This document shows positions 1 through 8,844 of a DNA stretch of 64,000 bases, in pieces. Below the pieces are notes generated by a model that was not told the origin of the DNA, ran no database searches, and worked only from the letters and a program-made list of their open reading frames with translations. The DNA is from CALMFG01 sp963666035 (GTDB lineage: Bacteria > Bacillota > Clostridia > Christensenellales > CALMFG01): the NCBI GenBank assembly GCA_963666035.2, contig CAXXJI010000007.1:62001-126000 (forward strand). Reading direction: 5' to 3'. Position 1 is the stretch's first letter. Each line of letters begins with the position of its first letter. Made by a program: the position numbers and the translations under genes.

Positions 1-2
1 AC

Positions 3-296
3 ATCATCCGTGTTCCGTTTGACGAAGCCGCGTTTTTTAAGAGTATCGACATCATCATGCAAAGCGGCCTCGATTATGAGTTTCGAACCACCGTGGTCCC
101 CCAACTGACGTTGGAAGACATGCTTGAAATGGCGGGGTACATCAAAGGCGCAAAGTCTTATGCCCTGCAGCAGTATCGCACGCCCGAAAACCCGCCCAGC
201 AATATGTTCCCTCTGCCGTTAAAACCCAGCTTTTTTCACGCGGCCAAGGAACATATCAGTCCGCTGGTGGAAAACGTGATTTTAAGAGGACTATAA
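3..296 (+). CDS. nrdG: Anaerobic ribonucleotide reductase activating protein, C-terminal part
   Basis: This is the 3' end of a gene that begins before the window; the frame is open from base 3 to the TAA at 294-296. The translated tail contains YEFRTTVVPQLT and ALQQYRTPENPP, which match the end of the NrdG-type radical SAM activase (the RTTVVP and LQQFRP region). The family uses a 4Fe-4S cluster and S-adenosylmethionine to make the glycyl radical on the anaerobic class III ribonucleotide reductase. The cluster-binding CxxxCxxC motif would lie upstream and cannot be checked, so the assignment rests on the tail alone. A start at ATG 57 would remove most of the visible domain and is unlikely. 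Confidence 0.72.
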   Translation: MIRVPFDEAAFFKSIDIIMQSGLDYEFRTTVVPQLTLEDMLEMAGYIKGAKSYALQQYRTPENPPSNMFPLPLKPSFFHAAKEHISPLVENVILRGL

Positions 297-366
297 AAGC
301 AATCGGTTTAAAATCCTTTAATACCGCTTGTTCTTTTTTTATCCAAAAAATGTTACACTAATTTTA

Positions 367-3300
367 ATGAAACTAAATTTTGTGATCGGCCGCAGCGGCC
401 GCGGAAAAACTAAATATATCCTAAACCATATCAAAGACATTATGTCCAAAGATAAGCTTTGTCGTATCATCGTCGTCGTCCCCGAACAAGCTACGTTTCG
501 TATGGAGCGGGAACTGATTGAAACATGCGGTCTGCCCGGCTTGTTCGGTATCAGTGTGGTCAGCTTTGACCGTTTGGTGCACGAAATTCTTTCCGTCTGT
601 GGCGGGCGTACGCTGAATCCGCTTGATTTTATCGGGAAAACCATGGTGGTGCGCACGCTTTTGGACGAGCACAGAGATAACCTCTCTGTATTCGGTAAAT
701 CTGCGAAGATGCCCGGCTTTGAGATTAAAATGACCGAAATGCTGACCGAGCTGAAACGTCAGGATACCCCGGTTACCGAACTAACACGAGCAGCTGAACT
801 GAATCTTTTGCCTGTTACACGGCAAAAACTAGCGGATATTTCGCTTTTGTATAATGCATACACCGAAAAACTCGCTGATCAGAATATGGACAATGAGGAC
901 ATGATCTCTCTTGCCATTGAAAAAGCTGAATCGCAAAATTTCTTCCGAGGTGCTTACGTTTTTATCGACGGATTTGACCTTTTAACCAATCAACTGCTTC
1001 GTCTTTTGATGATCGCGGTCCATCAGGCCGCCGCAACAACCATCACCTTTAAAAAAAGCCCCGTTGCGTCACCGGATTATTCGGTTTTTGAGCCCGAAGA
1101 AAAACTGTATACCCGCGTGCTGGAGGCCGCAAAAGGCTTAGGCATGAAGCCAGACGAAATCGTGCTTTCGGGCACCGATACATCTCGCACCAAGTTTGTC
1201 TCCCCGGAAATCCTGCATTTGGAACAGAATCTATTTGCCTATCCATTTGTCCCGTTCGCTGAATCGCCTCAGGACATTTGCCTGACTGCTTTAGACAGCC
1301 AAGCACTGGAGGTGAAAGATCTTTGTGCCAAGTTGATTGATCTGGTGAATTTGGGCTATCGTTTTCGGGATATCGCCGTCTGTGTCAGCGATATGGATAC
1401 ATACCGTGAAGAACTATCCTTTCATTTAGATGAAAACCATATCCCGTTCTTTATGGATGCCAAAACCAAACTGATGGACACAGCATTTGCCGAATTCCTC
1501 ATCAGCCTTCTGGATTTTGTACTGTATAAAGACACTGCTGATTTTATCGTACATATCAAATCCGGTTTTTTGGACGTCCCCTCAGATGAACTCTTCGCTG
1601 TGGAAAACTATATCCGCAGATACCAAATCAAAGGGTATATGCTGAACTATGCATTCAAACACACCGATTCTGAAACAGAGAAAGCCAGAAAATCGCTGAC
1701 CGATCCGATATTTGAACTGATTCGATCATTAAAGTCAGCCAAAAGCGCCGAAAGCTATGGTGAGGATATTATAACCTATCTCAAAATCTGCGCGGTGGAC
1801 GAAAACATTTCACGCTTCGCGCAAAAACGAGAAGCCTCCGGCGATTTGACGGGCGCACAGGTTTTTTCACAGGTTTTCGAGAAAATCATCGCGGTAATCC
1901 GGCAGGCTTGTGTGATGTTTCAGGGGCAAACCACCAGCTTTGAATCCTTTGTCTCGGCTGTTAAAGCTGGACTGGAAGCCGTTGAGATTGCGGTCATCCC
2001 GCCAAGCACAGACGATGTTCTGGTGGGTGACTTTTCCCGCACCGTTTTCCCGCCGGTGAAAGTGCTGTTTCTTCTGGGGCTAAACGATGGAAAAATCCCG
2101 ACTTCGCCCGATACTTCGGCCGTTTTGACTGATGCTGAAAAAAAGACATTGGAGAATCAAGGGATTCGTGCCGGGTATCGTGACCGTTTTTTTGAAGAGC
2201 GCCTGCGTATTTACAGCGTATTCGCCGGACCCACGCAAAAGCTTTTTCTTTCCTATCCCAACAGTCAGGGCAAAGACCCCGCCAAACCTTCGGTGCTGAT
2301 CGCGCGCATTCAAAAACTTTTTCCAAAAATGACCTCGAATACGTATATCCCGAGGGAACAAGTATATCCTTCGCTTGCGAAAGGCAGTATTTTCCGCGAC
2401 CTCTCTTTAAGCCTCAATCAAAAGCTGGAAGGCCTTCCTGTTGATCATACCTGGCGGGATGTCTATGCACACTTCGAAAACGATCTGGACTGGCAACCGC
2501 GTATTCGCCGCATCACCGAGCGGCTGAAAAAAACGGATAAAACAGAATCGATCAACCCCGCGCTTGCGCGCCAGCTGTACTCTCCGCTGACCGCCAGCAT
2601 CTCTCGCGCAGAAAAATTCTTCACCTGTCCCATGCAATACTTCTTGGATTACGGTATTCGTCCAAAAAAGGAAGAAATATTTGAAGAAACCCCGCTGGAG
2701 ATGGGCAATTTTTTACATGCCTGCCTGTATGGCTTTGTTTTAGCCATCAAAGAAAAAAAGCAAACATGGGGCACTTTGGCAGATGCTGAGCTGACCAAAA
2801 CGGCCATTGTAGTATGTGAACAGAATAAAAGAACCCATCATCAGGGCATTTTCATGGATAAACGTTTTACCCCCGTTTATGAGCGTTTAAAGCTGGATTT
2901 TCTTTCGGCTCTTCGCACCATTCGCGACCAGCTCTCGGGTACTGATGTTTCGGTATACGCCGCCGAGCTGACCTTAAAGAACGCTGAGTACTTAACTTTT
3001 ATGCTGGACGACGGTACCGAACTTAAACTGACCTGCAAAGTAGACCGTGTAGACATGCTGGATGATGGCACATCCAAATTCGTTCGGATCGTAGACTATA
3101 AGCTTTCGGGCAAAACGGCGGCATTAAAAGATGTCTACTATGGCCTTAATATCCAGCTTTTAATTTATTTAAAATTCGTTTTAGAATACTTTAAAGCTCT
3201 GGGCGAAACTGTCATCATCGGGGGTGCTTTTTATTACGACCTTTCTCTGCCTATGAGCGAGGATGTTTCACCTGAAAAACTGTTAAAAGATAAGCGGATG

Positions 3301-3654
3301 AACGGCTTTTTAGTGGATAACGCTGCCATCAATGAGAAAATGTCCAAATCGGACGGCAAGAACCTGATTGCCACACAGGGCAGTATTAAAAACGACGGGT
3401 CCTTAAGCAAAACCACCAAAACCATCTTCACCACCGAGCAGTTCGACCTGCTTTTTTCGCACTGTGAAAGTCTGATGCAGCAGGCTTTTCGCGACATTTT
3501 AAAGGGTGAAGTGACGCCGATTCCTTTTAAAGACGGGCAGGAAACCGCCTGTAAAACCTGCGACTATCAAAGCATTTGTCTCTTCGACGCGGATTTAGAT
3601 GCTTATCGTAGTATTGAAAACAAAACCCTCAGCGATTTTGGATGGGAAGAATAG
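367..3654 (+). CDS. addB: ATP-dependent helicase/nuclease subunit B (AddB)
   Basis: AddB is one half of the AddAB complex, the Bacillota counterpart of RecBCD, which processes double-strand breaks for recombination. From the ATG at 367 the protein has 1095 residues. A Walker A loop GRSGRGKT occupies residues 8-15. The C-terminal nuclease domain has a VDYK motif (D910, K912). Four cysteines, C754 and C1062/C1065/C1071, have the spacing of the AddB 4Fe-4S cluster that staples the nuclease domain. A TTG at 328 is in frame but adds a hydrophobic tail not seen in the family, so ATG 367 is preferred although no strong Shine-Dalgarno precedes either. addA begins three bases after the stop. Confidence 0.95.
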   Translation: MKLNFVIGRSGRGKTKYILNHIKDIMSKDKLCRIIVVVPEQATFRMERELIETCGLPGLFGISVVSFDRLVHEILSVCGGRTLNPLDFIGKTMVVRTLLDEHRDNLSVFGKSAKMPGFEIKMTEMLTELKRQDTPVTELTRAAELNLLPVTRQKLADISLLYNAYTEKLADQNMDNEDMISLAIEKAESQNFFRGAYVFIDGFDLLTNQLLRLLMIAVHQAAATTITFKKSPVASPDYSVFEPEEKLYTRVLEAAKGLGMKPDEIVLSGTDTSRTKFVSPEILHLEQNLFAYPFVPFAESPQDICLTALDSQALEVKDLCAKLIDLVNLGYRFRDIAVCVSDMDTYREELSFHLDENHIPFFMDAKTKLMDTAFAEFLISLLDFVLYKDTADFIVHIKSGFLDVPSDELFAVENYIRRYQIKGYMLNYAFKHTDSETEKARKSLTDPIFELIRSLKSAKSAESYGEDIITYLKICAVDENISRFAQKREASGDLTGAQVFSQVFEKIIAVIRQACVMFQGQTTSFESFVSAVKAGLEAVEIAVIPPSTDDVLVGDFSRTVFPPVKVLFLLGLNDGKIPTSPDTSAVLTDAEKKTLENQGIRAGYRDRFFEERLRIYSVFAGPTQKLFLSYPNSQGKDPAKPSVLIARIQKLFPKMTSNTYIPREQVYPSLAKGSIFRDLSLSLNQKLEGLPVDHTWRDVYAHFENDLDWQPRIRRITERLKKTDKTESINPALARQLYSPLTASISRAEKFFTCPMQYFLDYGIRPKKEEIFEETPLEMGNFLHACLYGFVLAIKEKKQTWGTLADAELTKTAIVVCEQNKRTHHQGIFMDKRFTPVYERLKLDFLSALRTIRDQLSGTDVSVYAAELTLKNAEYLTFMLDDGTELKLTCKVDRVDMLDDGTSKFVRIVDYKLSGKTAALKDVYYGLNIQLLIYLKFVLEYFKALGETVIIGGAFYYDLSLPMSEDVSPEKLLKDKRMNGFLVDNAAINEKMSKSDGKNLIATQGSIKNDGSLSKTTKTIFTTEQFDLLFSHCESLMQQAFRDILKGEVTPIPFKDGQETACKTCDYQSICLFDADLDAYRSIENKTLSDFGWEE

Positions 3655-3657
3655 ATA

Positions 3658-6600
3658 ATGAACTATACCGATAAACAGGCCAAAGCGATTGAAAACAAGG
3701 GGAACATTCTGGTGTCTGCTGCGGCAGGCAGCGGAAAAACCCGTGTACTGACCGAACGCATCTGCCGTATCATCCACCGGGGTGATGCGGGCGTTGATGA
3801 TCTGTTGGTGCTCACTTTCACCGATGCCGCCGCCGCTGAAATGAAAAAACGCATCTACGAAAGATTGATGGTTTTGTCTTTGGATTCTGAAGCACTGGGC
3901 ATTGCCGCAGAAAAGGTCACGCGGGCGCAGATCTCCACCATCCATAGTTTCTGTCAGCGTGTCATCCGGGAGAAATACTATATTTTGGGGCTTTCTCCGT
4001 CTTTCAATATTGCCTCCGAAAAAGATAACTCCCGTCTTTTAAAAAAAACACTTTCGGAAATTTTGGAAGAACACAATTTGGCCGAGAATGAGAATCTAGC
4101 ACGGCTGTATTTAAAATACGGCAAGCGCAGCGGCAAGGCTTTAAATGAGATGATTATCGCCGTCTACCAGACACTGATGGTAATGCCCGAGCCTGAAATC
4201 TACTTACAGCAGGTACTGGCGGGCTATAAAAATGAATCTTTCCGCGATACCGTGCTTTCTATTCTGCACGAGGACGGTTTAAAAAAGCTTGGTTATGCTT
4301 TCGATATTCTTCACAACCTTGCCTTACTTGCTGAAAAATCGGGCTACACAAATACTCACAAGCTGGTTTTGAGCTATTCAAAAAATCTAGAGAAACTGAT
4401 TCAGCTTTTTAACGAAAAAAAATATAGTGAAGCGAAAAATATCGTTGTATTTGACGCCAACTTAGCTACCCGGGAAATCGATTCCGATGATATTAAAAGC
4501 GTTTTTAAGCGCGGGCGGGACGAAGCAAAAAAGCAAATCGACTCCGTGCTGAGCGATAATGCTTTTGTTTCCGCAGATCATTTTCTTTCAGAAGAAATCC
4601 TGATGGTATCCGCAGATGCGCGCGTGTTGCTGGAATTGGCTTTGCTTCTGCGCCAGCGTTTTTCGGAAGCCAAGCTGAAAAGGAACACCCTCGATTTTAA
4701 CGACTTGGAGCACTTTGCTTATGAAATTTTGAAAGACTCCGAGAACGCAAAAGATTTTAATTACAAATTTATTTTCATTGATGAATATCAGGACACTAAT
4801 CCGCTACAGGAAGCGATTATCGAGAAGATCAAAGGTGCGCATAACCTGTTTATGGTGGGAGATGTGAAACAAAGCGTCTACGCTTTCAGGCATGCGGATC
4901 CGGACATTTTTCTTGAAAAACAGAACCGCTATAAGGAGTTTGATAAGAAACCCTTTGAGGATGACGAACTCATTCGCATGAACGACAATTTCCGGTCATC
5001 CGGTCCTGTGGTTTCAGCGGTCAATTTTCTGATGGACGAGGTGCTGTCGCCAGATTTCGGCGGTATTGACTACAAAAACAAAGAAGCATTGGTACATGCC
5101 TCCAGTCTTACAGACGGCGGGGCAGCGCTTTTGCTGGTCGATTCCAACGCCGATTTTTATCCGCCCGAGTTTAATGGAGAAGCGCTCTCATCCGCTGAGG
5201 CCGAAGCGTTTGCGGTCGCCAACCAGATCATAAAAATCAAAGGTCAGCGCTTTTTCTCTCGTGAAGCCGGCGAAGAAAAGAATCTGGAATTCAGCGACGT
5301 AGCGGTGTTGCTCCGTGAACTGAAAACCTCCGGGCCGATCTACAAGCGTGTTTTTGAATCCTGCGGAATTCCGGTTGACATCGCCTTTTCTTCAGACAGC
5401 GCTAATCTGCCCGAAACGGAACAGTTTACTAATATCCTGAAGTGTGTATTGAACCCTACCGATGACATCGCTCTGATTTCAGCGATGAAATACGATTTTT
5501 TTGAAATCAGTTCTGGCGATATCGCGGCGATGCGTATCGCTGCGGCAGACAAAAAGGTCTCGATCTATGAATGCGCGATTGATTATGTTAACACTCATAG
5601 CGACACGCTCAGTCAGCGTCTAACTACCTTCTTTGAAACCATGACAGAATTAAAAGATCAATCGCTTCTTTTGTCCGGTGAAGCCTTTCTTTCTTTTGTC
5701 TACCATCATCTGCAGTTTGAAGAAATACTGGCAGCTTCCCCAAGAAAAAGCTTAAAAGCCGAAGCACTGAAAGGGTATATCCGTGCGCTTCTGGCCGAAG
5801 CGCCAGGTTCGGCACATTTGGCACGTATGGTCTTGATGTTGGACGAAATGAAACAACACGAAGAAATGTTGGATGCGAATTCCACCCATAAAAGCCCTCA
5901 TGCCGTGCGCATCATGACCATCCATAAATCAAAAGGTTTAGAGTTCCCTGTGGTTTTTGTCGCCGGACTGGAAAAGAGCTTTAAACAGGATAACAAAAAT
6001 TACTTTATAATGGATAAAAATCTGGGGCTTGGCTTTAAAATTCTAAATCCTACAAAAAACTATAAACGGGATGGTCTTATCTTTCAAAGCTTATTAAAAA
6101 AGCAGCAAACTATGGCGCTGTATGAAGAAGCCCGTGTTCTGTATGTCGCCATGACCCGTGCCGAAAATTACTTATATTTGGTGGGCGGAATTAAAGGTTT
6201 AAAAAACAGTCTCGGTGGCTGGCTGACAAGCGGGGACTCGGCACGAAACTTTGCCAAAAACTATATCGACCTGATTGCACCAGTGGTTTTAAACAAACAA
6301 GGCTTTGCTGAAGGATTCCCCATCGACCGCTTTTTGCCGCCTGCTCTCAGCCGCACTCCGTTCATGCCCATCCACATCCTGCCCAAAAGCGGTTACGCCT
6401 ATACTGAAAACACCGATCGAAAATCGATTTTGGATGAATTCTTAAACCAACCCGCAAAACCCATCAGGCTTGGATATACTTATCCGTACAGCGATACGTT
6501 GGGTATTCCCTCTAAAAGATCAGTCTCCAGCTTAAAACCTAAAAATGAAATTTATTTGCCAAAAAAACAAGCCGCTTTCACCGCTCTTGATGCCTCCTCC

Positions 6601-7101
6601 CTGAATCCTGCCGAACGAGGCACTGCTTTCCATGTCTACATGCAGCATGCCGATTTTCATCTCGCATCTGTGCCAGACATTAAAAGGCATATTGATGCGC
6701 TGGTTCGTAATGATGTACTAACTGCCGAAGAAGCTTCCGCGCTTTCGCCCGAACGTATCTTATCCGTGCTTCAATCAAATATCATCACGCGCGCTAAAAG
6801 ATCTCCGCTCCTTTTCCGCGAGAAAAATTTTTCGCTCAAAATGGATTCTGATGAAATCGGCTTGCCAGCTGGGGAGATGGTGATCGTACAGGGTACTATT
6901 GATCTTTGTTTTTTAGAGGACAACGCTTTTGTATTGGTCGATTATAAAACTGACCACGTGACCCAAGAATCCTTATCTGCTCGACAAAAGGCATATACAC
7001 GCCAAATTGAAACATACGCCAGAGCACTCACCGATCTGACTGACTATCCGGTTAAAGAAAAATATCTTTACTTTTTAAATTTCGATTGTATTTTGGTATA
7101 A
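3658..7101 (+). CDS. addA: ATP-dependent helicase/nuclease subunit A (AddA)
   Basis: AddA is the UvrD-like 3'-5' helicase and nuclease subunit of AddAB. The 1147-residue product has a Walker A loop SAAAGSGKT at residues 20-28, a motif II FIDEYQDTN with D375 and E376, a late helicase motif VLYVAMTRAEN, and a C-terminal RecB-type nuclease domain with VDYKTD (D1095, K1097). Its length is normal for the family, which runs near 1200 residues. It follows addB by three bases, so the two are co-transcribed and probably translationally coupled. The frame is intact and all key motifs are present. Confidence 0.96.
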   Translation: MNYTDKQAKAIENKGNILVSAAAGSGKTRVLTERICRIIHRGDAGVDDLLVLTFTDAAAAEMKKRIYERLMVLSLDSEALGIAAEKVTRAQISTIHSFCQRVIREKYYILGLSPSFNIASEKDNSRLLKKTLSEILEEHNLAENENLARLYLKYGKRSGKALNEMIIAVYQTLMVMPEPEIYLQQVLAGYKNESFRDTVLSILHEDGLKKLGYAFDILHNLALLAEKSGYTNTHKLVLSYSKNLEKLIQLFNEKKYSEAKNIVVFDANLATREIDSDDIKSVFKRGRDEAKKQIDSVLSDNAFVSADHFLSEEILMVSADARVLLELALLLRQRFSEAKLKRNTLDFNDLEHFAYEILKDSENAKDFNYKFIFIDEYQDTNPLQEAIIEKIKGAHNLFMVGDVKQSVYAFRHADPDIFLEKQNRYKEFDKKPFEDDELIRMNDNFRSSGPVVSAVNFLMDEVLSPDFGGIDYKNKEALVHASSLTDGGAALLLVDSNADFYPPEFNGEALSSAEAEAFAVANQIIKIKGQRFFSREAGEEKNLEFSDVAVLLRELKTSGPIYKRVFESCGIPVDIAFSSDSANLPETEQFTNILKCVLNPTDDIALISAMKYDFFEISSGDIAAMRIAAADKKVSIYECAIDYVNTHSDTLSQRLTTFFETMTELKDQSLLLSGEAFLSFVYHHLQFEEILAASPRKSLKAEALKGYIRALLAEAPGSAHLARMVLMLDEMKQHEEMLDANSTHKSPHAVRIMTIHKSKGLEFPVVFVAGLEKSFKQDNKNYFIMDKNLGLGFKILNPTKNYKRDGLIFQSLLKKQQTMALYEEARVLYVAMTRAENYLYLVGGIKGLKNSLGGWLTSGDSARNFAKNYIDLIAPVVLNKQGFAEGFPIDRFLPPALSRTPFMPIHILPKSGYAYTENTDRKSILDEFLNQPAKPIRLGYTYPYSDTLGIPSKRSVSSLKPKNEIYLPKKQAAFTALDASSLNPAERGTAFHVYMQHADFHLASVPDIKRHIDALVRNDVLTAEEASALSPERILSVLQSNIITRAKRSPLLFREKNFSLKMDSDEIGLPAGEMVIVQGTIDLCFLEDNAFVLVDYKTDHVTQESLSARQKAYTRQIETYARALTDLTDYPVKEKYLYFLNFDCILV

Positions 7102-7134
7102 AAATCACCTTATGTCAACATAATATGTGATTTT
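7101..7134 (+). terminator. Hairpin at the 3' end of addA
   Basis: AAAATCAC (7101-7108) pairs with GTGATTTT (7127-7134), and inside it TTATGT (7110-7115) pairs with ACATAA (7118-7123), giving a long two-part stem right at the addA stop codon. The T tract after it is short, so this may be a weak terminator or an mRNA 3'-end stabiliser. Confidence 0.5.
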
Positions 7135-7142
7135 CCTTTCAC

Positions 7143-7283
7143 TGTGGAAATTGTGGATAACTTTCGGTTATATATCCAAAATAATCCCTTTTAATTCGCA
7201 CCTTGGGGATTAGTCTGTGGAAAAGTTGGATAAGTTGTGTGTTAATTTAATGGGATATCAGTGTTTTGCACATTCTATCCACA
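7143..7283. promoter_or_regulatory. DnaA-box cluster between addA and eno
   Basis: The gap between the convergent genes addA and eno holds a perfect DnaA box on the minus strand (TGTGGATAA, 7152-7160), directly preceded by TGTGGAAAT (7143-7151). Near matches follow: TGTGGAAAA (7216-7224), GTTGGATAA (7225-7233) and CTATCCACA (7275-7283). The texture resembles the origin gap 30 kb away. No gene starts here, so simple promoter control by DnaA is unlikely. A role in DnaA titration or as an origin-like relic is inference. Confidence 0.6.
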
Positions 7284-7360
7284 GGTTTACCATAATTTTA
7301 TTATTCCTTCTGTCATCCTGATATTCAATAAGTTTTCTTGTTTTTATCACGAAATAATAA

Positions 7361-7388
7361 AAAACCAGTCGCAAGTCGGACTGGTTTT
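7361..7388 (-). terminator. Rho-independent terminator of eno
   Basis: AAAACCAGTC (7361-7370) and GACTGGTTTT (7379-7388) form a 10-bp stem with an 8-nt loop just past the eno stop. The arms end in T runs on both strands, so it can also stop readthrough from addA. Confidence 0.88.
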
Positions 7389-7408
7389 TATCTTTTTTTA
7401 TTGTTTTT

Positions 7409-8713
7409 CTATTTATTTTTCAGATTAAACCAAGCGTCCAAACCAGGATAAATCGCTTTTTCGCCCAGGCTTTCTTCAATCCGAAGCAACTGGTTATATT
7501 TCGCAACCCGGTCGGAACGGGAAGGCGCACCGGTTTTAATCTGGCCAGCGTTCATCGCCACAACCAAGTCCGCAATGGTGGTGTCTTCAGTTTCGCCCGA
7601 ACGGTGTGAAACCACAGCGGTATAACCCGCACGATTAGCCATTTCAATCGCATCCAACGTTTCGGTCAGTGTACCAATCTGGTTGACTTTAATTAAGATG
7701 GAGTTAGCAACACCGAGATCAATACCTTTTTTAAGGCGTTCGGTATTGGTGACAAACAGGTCGTCTCCGACCAGCTGAATCTTGCCGCCCAGTTTTTCAG
7801 TCATCATCTTCCAGCCGTCCCAGTCCTCTTCAGCCAGACCGTCTTCTATCGAGATGATCGGGTATTTGTCGCAAAGGCCCGCCCAGAAATCGACCATTTC
7901 TTCACGGGTGAAGAATTTATCGGTTTTCCAGAAGTAGTATCCGTCTTTACCAATTTTCTTTGCTTCTTCGAACATTTCGGTAGATGCCGGGTCCATCGCG
8001 ATTCTAAAATCTGATCCGCTCTTATAGCCTGCTTTTTCCACCGCTTCTACGATGACCTGCAAAGCTTCTTCGTCCGACTTCAAGTTCGGTGCAAAACCGC
8101 CTTCGTCTCCGACAGCTGTTGAATAGCCTTTGCTCTTCAAAACACTTTTCAGGTTGTGGAAAACCTCAGCACACATACGAAGCGCTTCGCTCCAGCTTTT
8201 TGCGCCTACCGGCATAATCATAAATTCCTGGCAGGAAACCGAGTTGTCCGCATGTTTTCCGCCGTTAATGATATTCATCATCGGAACCGGAAACATCTTT
8301 GCGTTGACTCCGCCGATATACTGGTAAAGCGGCAGACCCACCGCTTCGGCCGCTGCTTTGGCCGCCGCCAGAGAAACGCCCAGCATCGCATTGGCGCCGA
8401 GTTTGCCTTTGTTGTGTGTGCCGTCAAGTTTAATCATCAGGCTGTCAATACCCACCTGATCGGTGGCATCCATGCCGATAACCTCTTCTGCGATAATGGT
8501 GTTGACGTTTTCAACCGCCTTTAAAACGCCTTTACCCATATAAGCTTCGCCGCCGTCTCTCAGTTCTACCGCTTCAAACGCACCAGTAGAAGCGCCTGAA
8601 GGTACCGCCGCACGGCCAACAACACCGCATTCCAAAACAACATCCACTTCAACTGTGGGGTTGCCGCGGGAGTCCATGATCTGACGTCCTACAACATCAA
8701 TAATTGTTGTCAT
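7409..8713 (-). CDS. eno: Enolase
   Basis: Enolase interconverts 2-phosphoglycerate and phosphoenolpyruvate in glycolysis and gluconeogenesis. The 434-residue product is full length. It has the mobile loop PSGASTGAFEAVELRDG (residues 38-54), the general acid E204 in VGDEGG, the metal ligands D241, E290 and D317, the catalytic base K342 in ILIKVNQIGTLTE, and H370 in SHRSGETEDT. A Shine-Dalgarno AAAGGAGAG precedes the ATG. It is transcribed alone with its own terminator. Two genes upstream lies a PEP carboxykinase, which makes the same product, PEP. Confidence 0.98.
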   Translation of the reverse strand: MTTIIDVVGRQIMDSRGNPTVEVDVVLECGVVGRAAVPSGASTGAFEAVELRDGGEAYMGKGVLKAVENVNTIIAEEVIGMDATDQVGIDSLMIKLDGTHNKGKLGANAMLGVSLAAAKAAAEAVGLPLYQYIGGVNAKMFPVPMMNIINGGKHADNSVSCQEFMIMPVGAKSWSEALRMCAEVFHNLKSVLKSKGYSTAVGDEGGFAPNLKSDEEALQVIVEAVEKAGYKSGSDFRIAMDPASTEMFEEAKKIGKDGYYFWKTDKFFTREEMVDFWAGLCDKYPIISIEDGLAEEDWDGWKMMTEKLGGKIQLVGDDLFVTNTERLKKGIDLGVANSILIKVNQIGTLTETLDAIEMANRAGYTAVVSHRSGETEDTTIADLVVAMNAGQIKTGAPSRSDRVAKYNQLLRIEESLGEKAIYPGLDAWFNLKNK

Positions 8714-8777
8714 CTAATCTCTCCTTTTATCTTTATCATTTATAACATACAGCAAATACTTCACTGTTTTGTTCTTC

Positions 8778-8794
8778 GTGATATTTTATATCAC
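8778..8794. promoter_or_regulatory. Palindrome upstream of eno
   Basis: GTGATATTTTATATCAC is a 17-bp sequence with perfect 7-bp arms, 65 bp upstream of the eno start. It looks like a dimeric-repressor operator. The arm spacing is too wide for a CRP/FNR or Rex box, so the regulator is unknown. It could also be the 3' hairpin of the aminotransferase transcript, but no T run follows on the minus strand. Confidence 0.4.
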
Positions 8795-8844
8795 AATTAC
8801 TCTTTAAAATCAATTTAAAAAGCCGAAATTACCGTCTGGTTTCC

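Noticed and set aside
6949..6960. CACGTG-containing sequence as a second parS
   Set aside because: Only the central CACGTG matches and it lies in addA coding sequence; the flanks do not fit parS.
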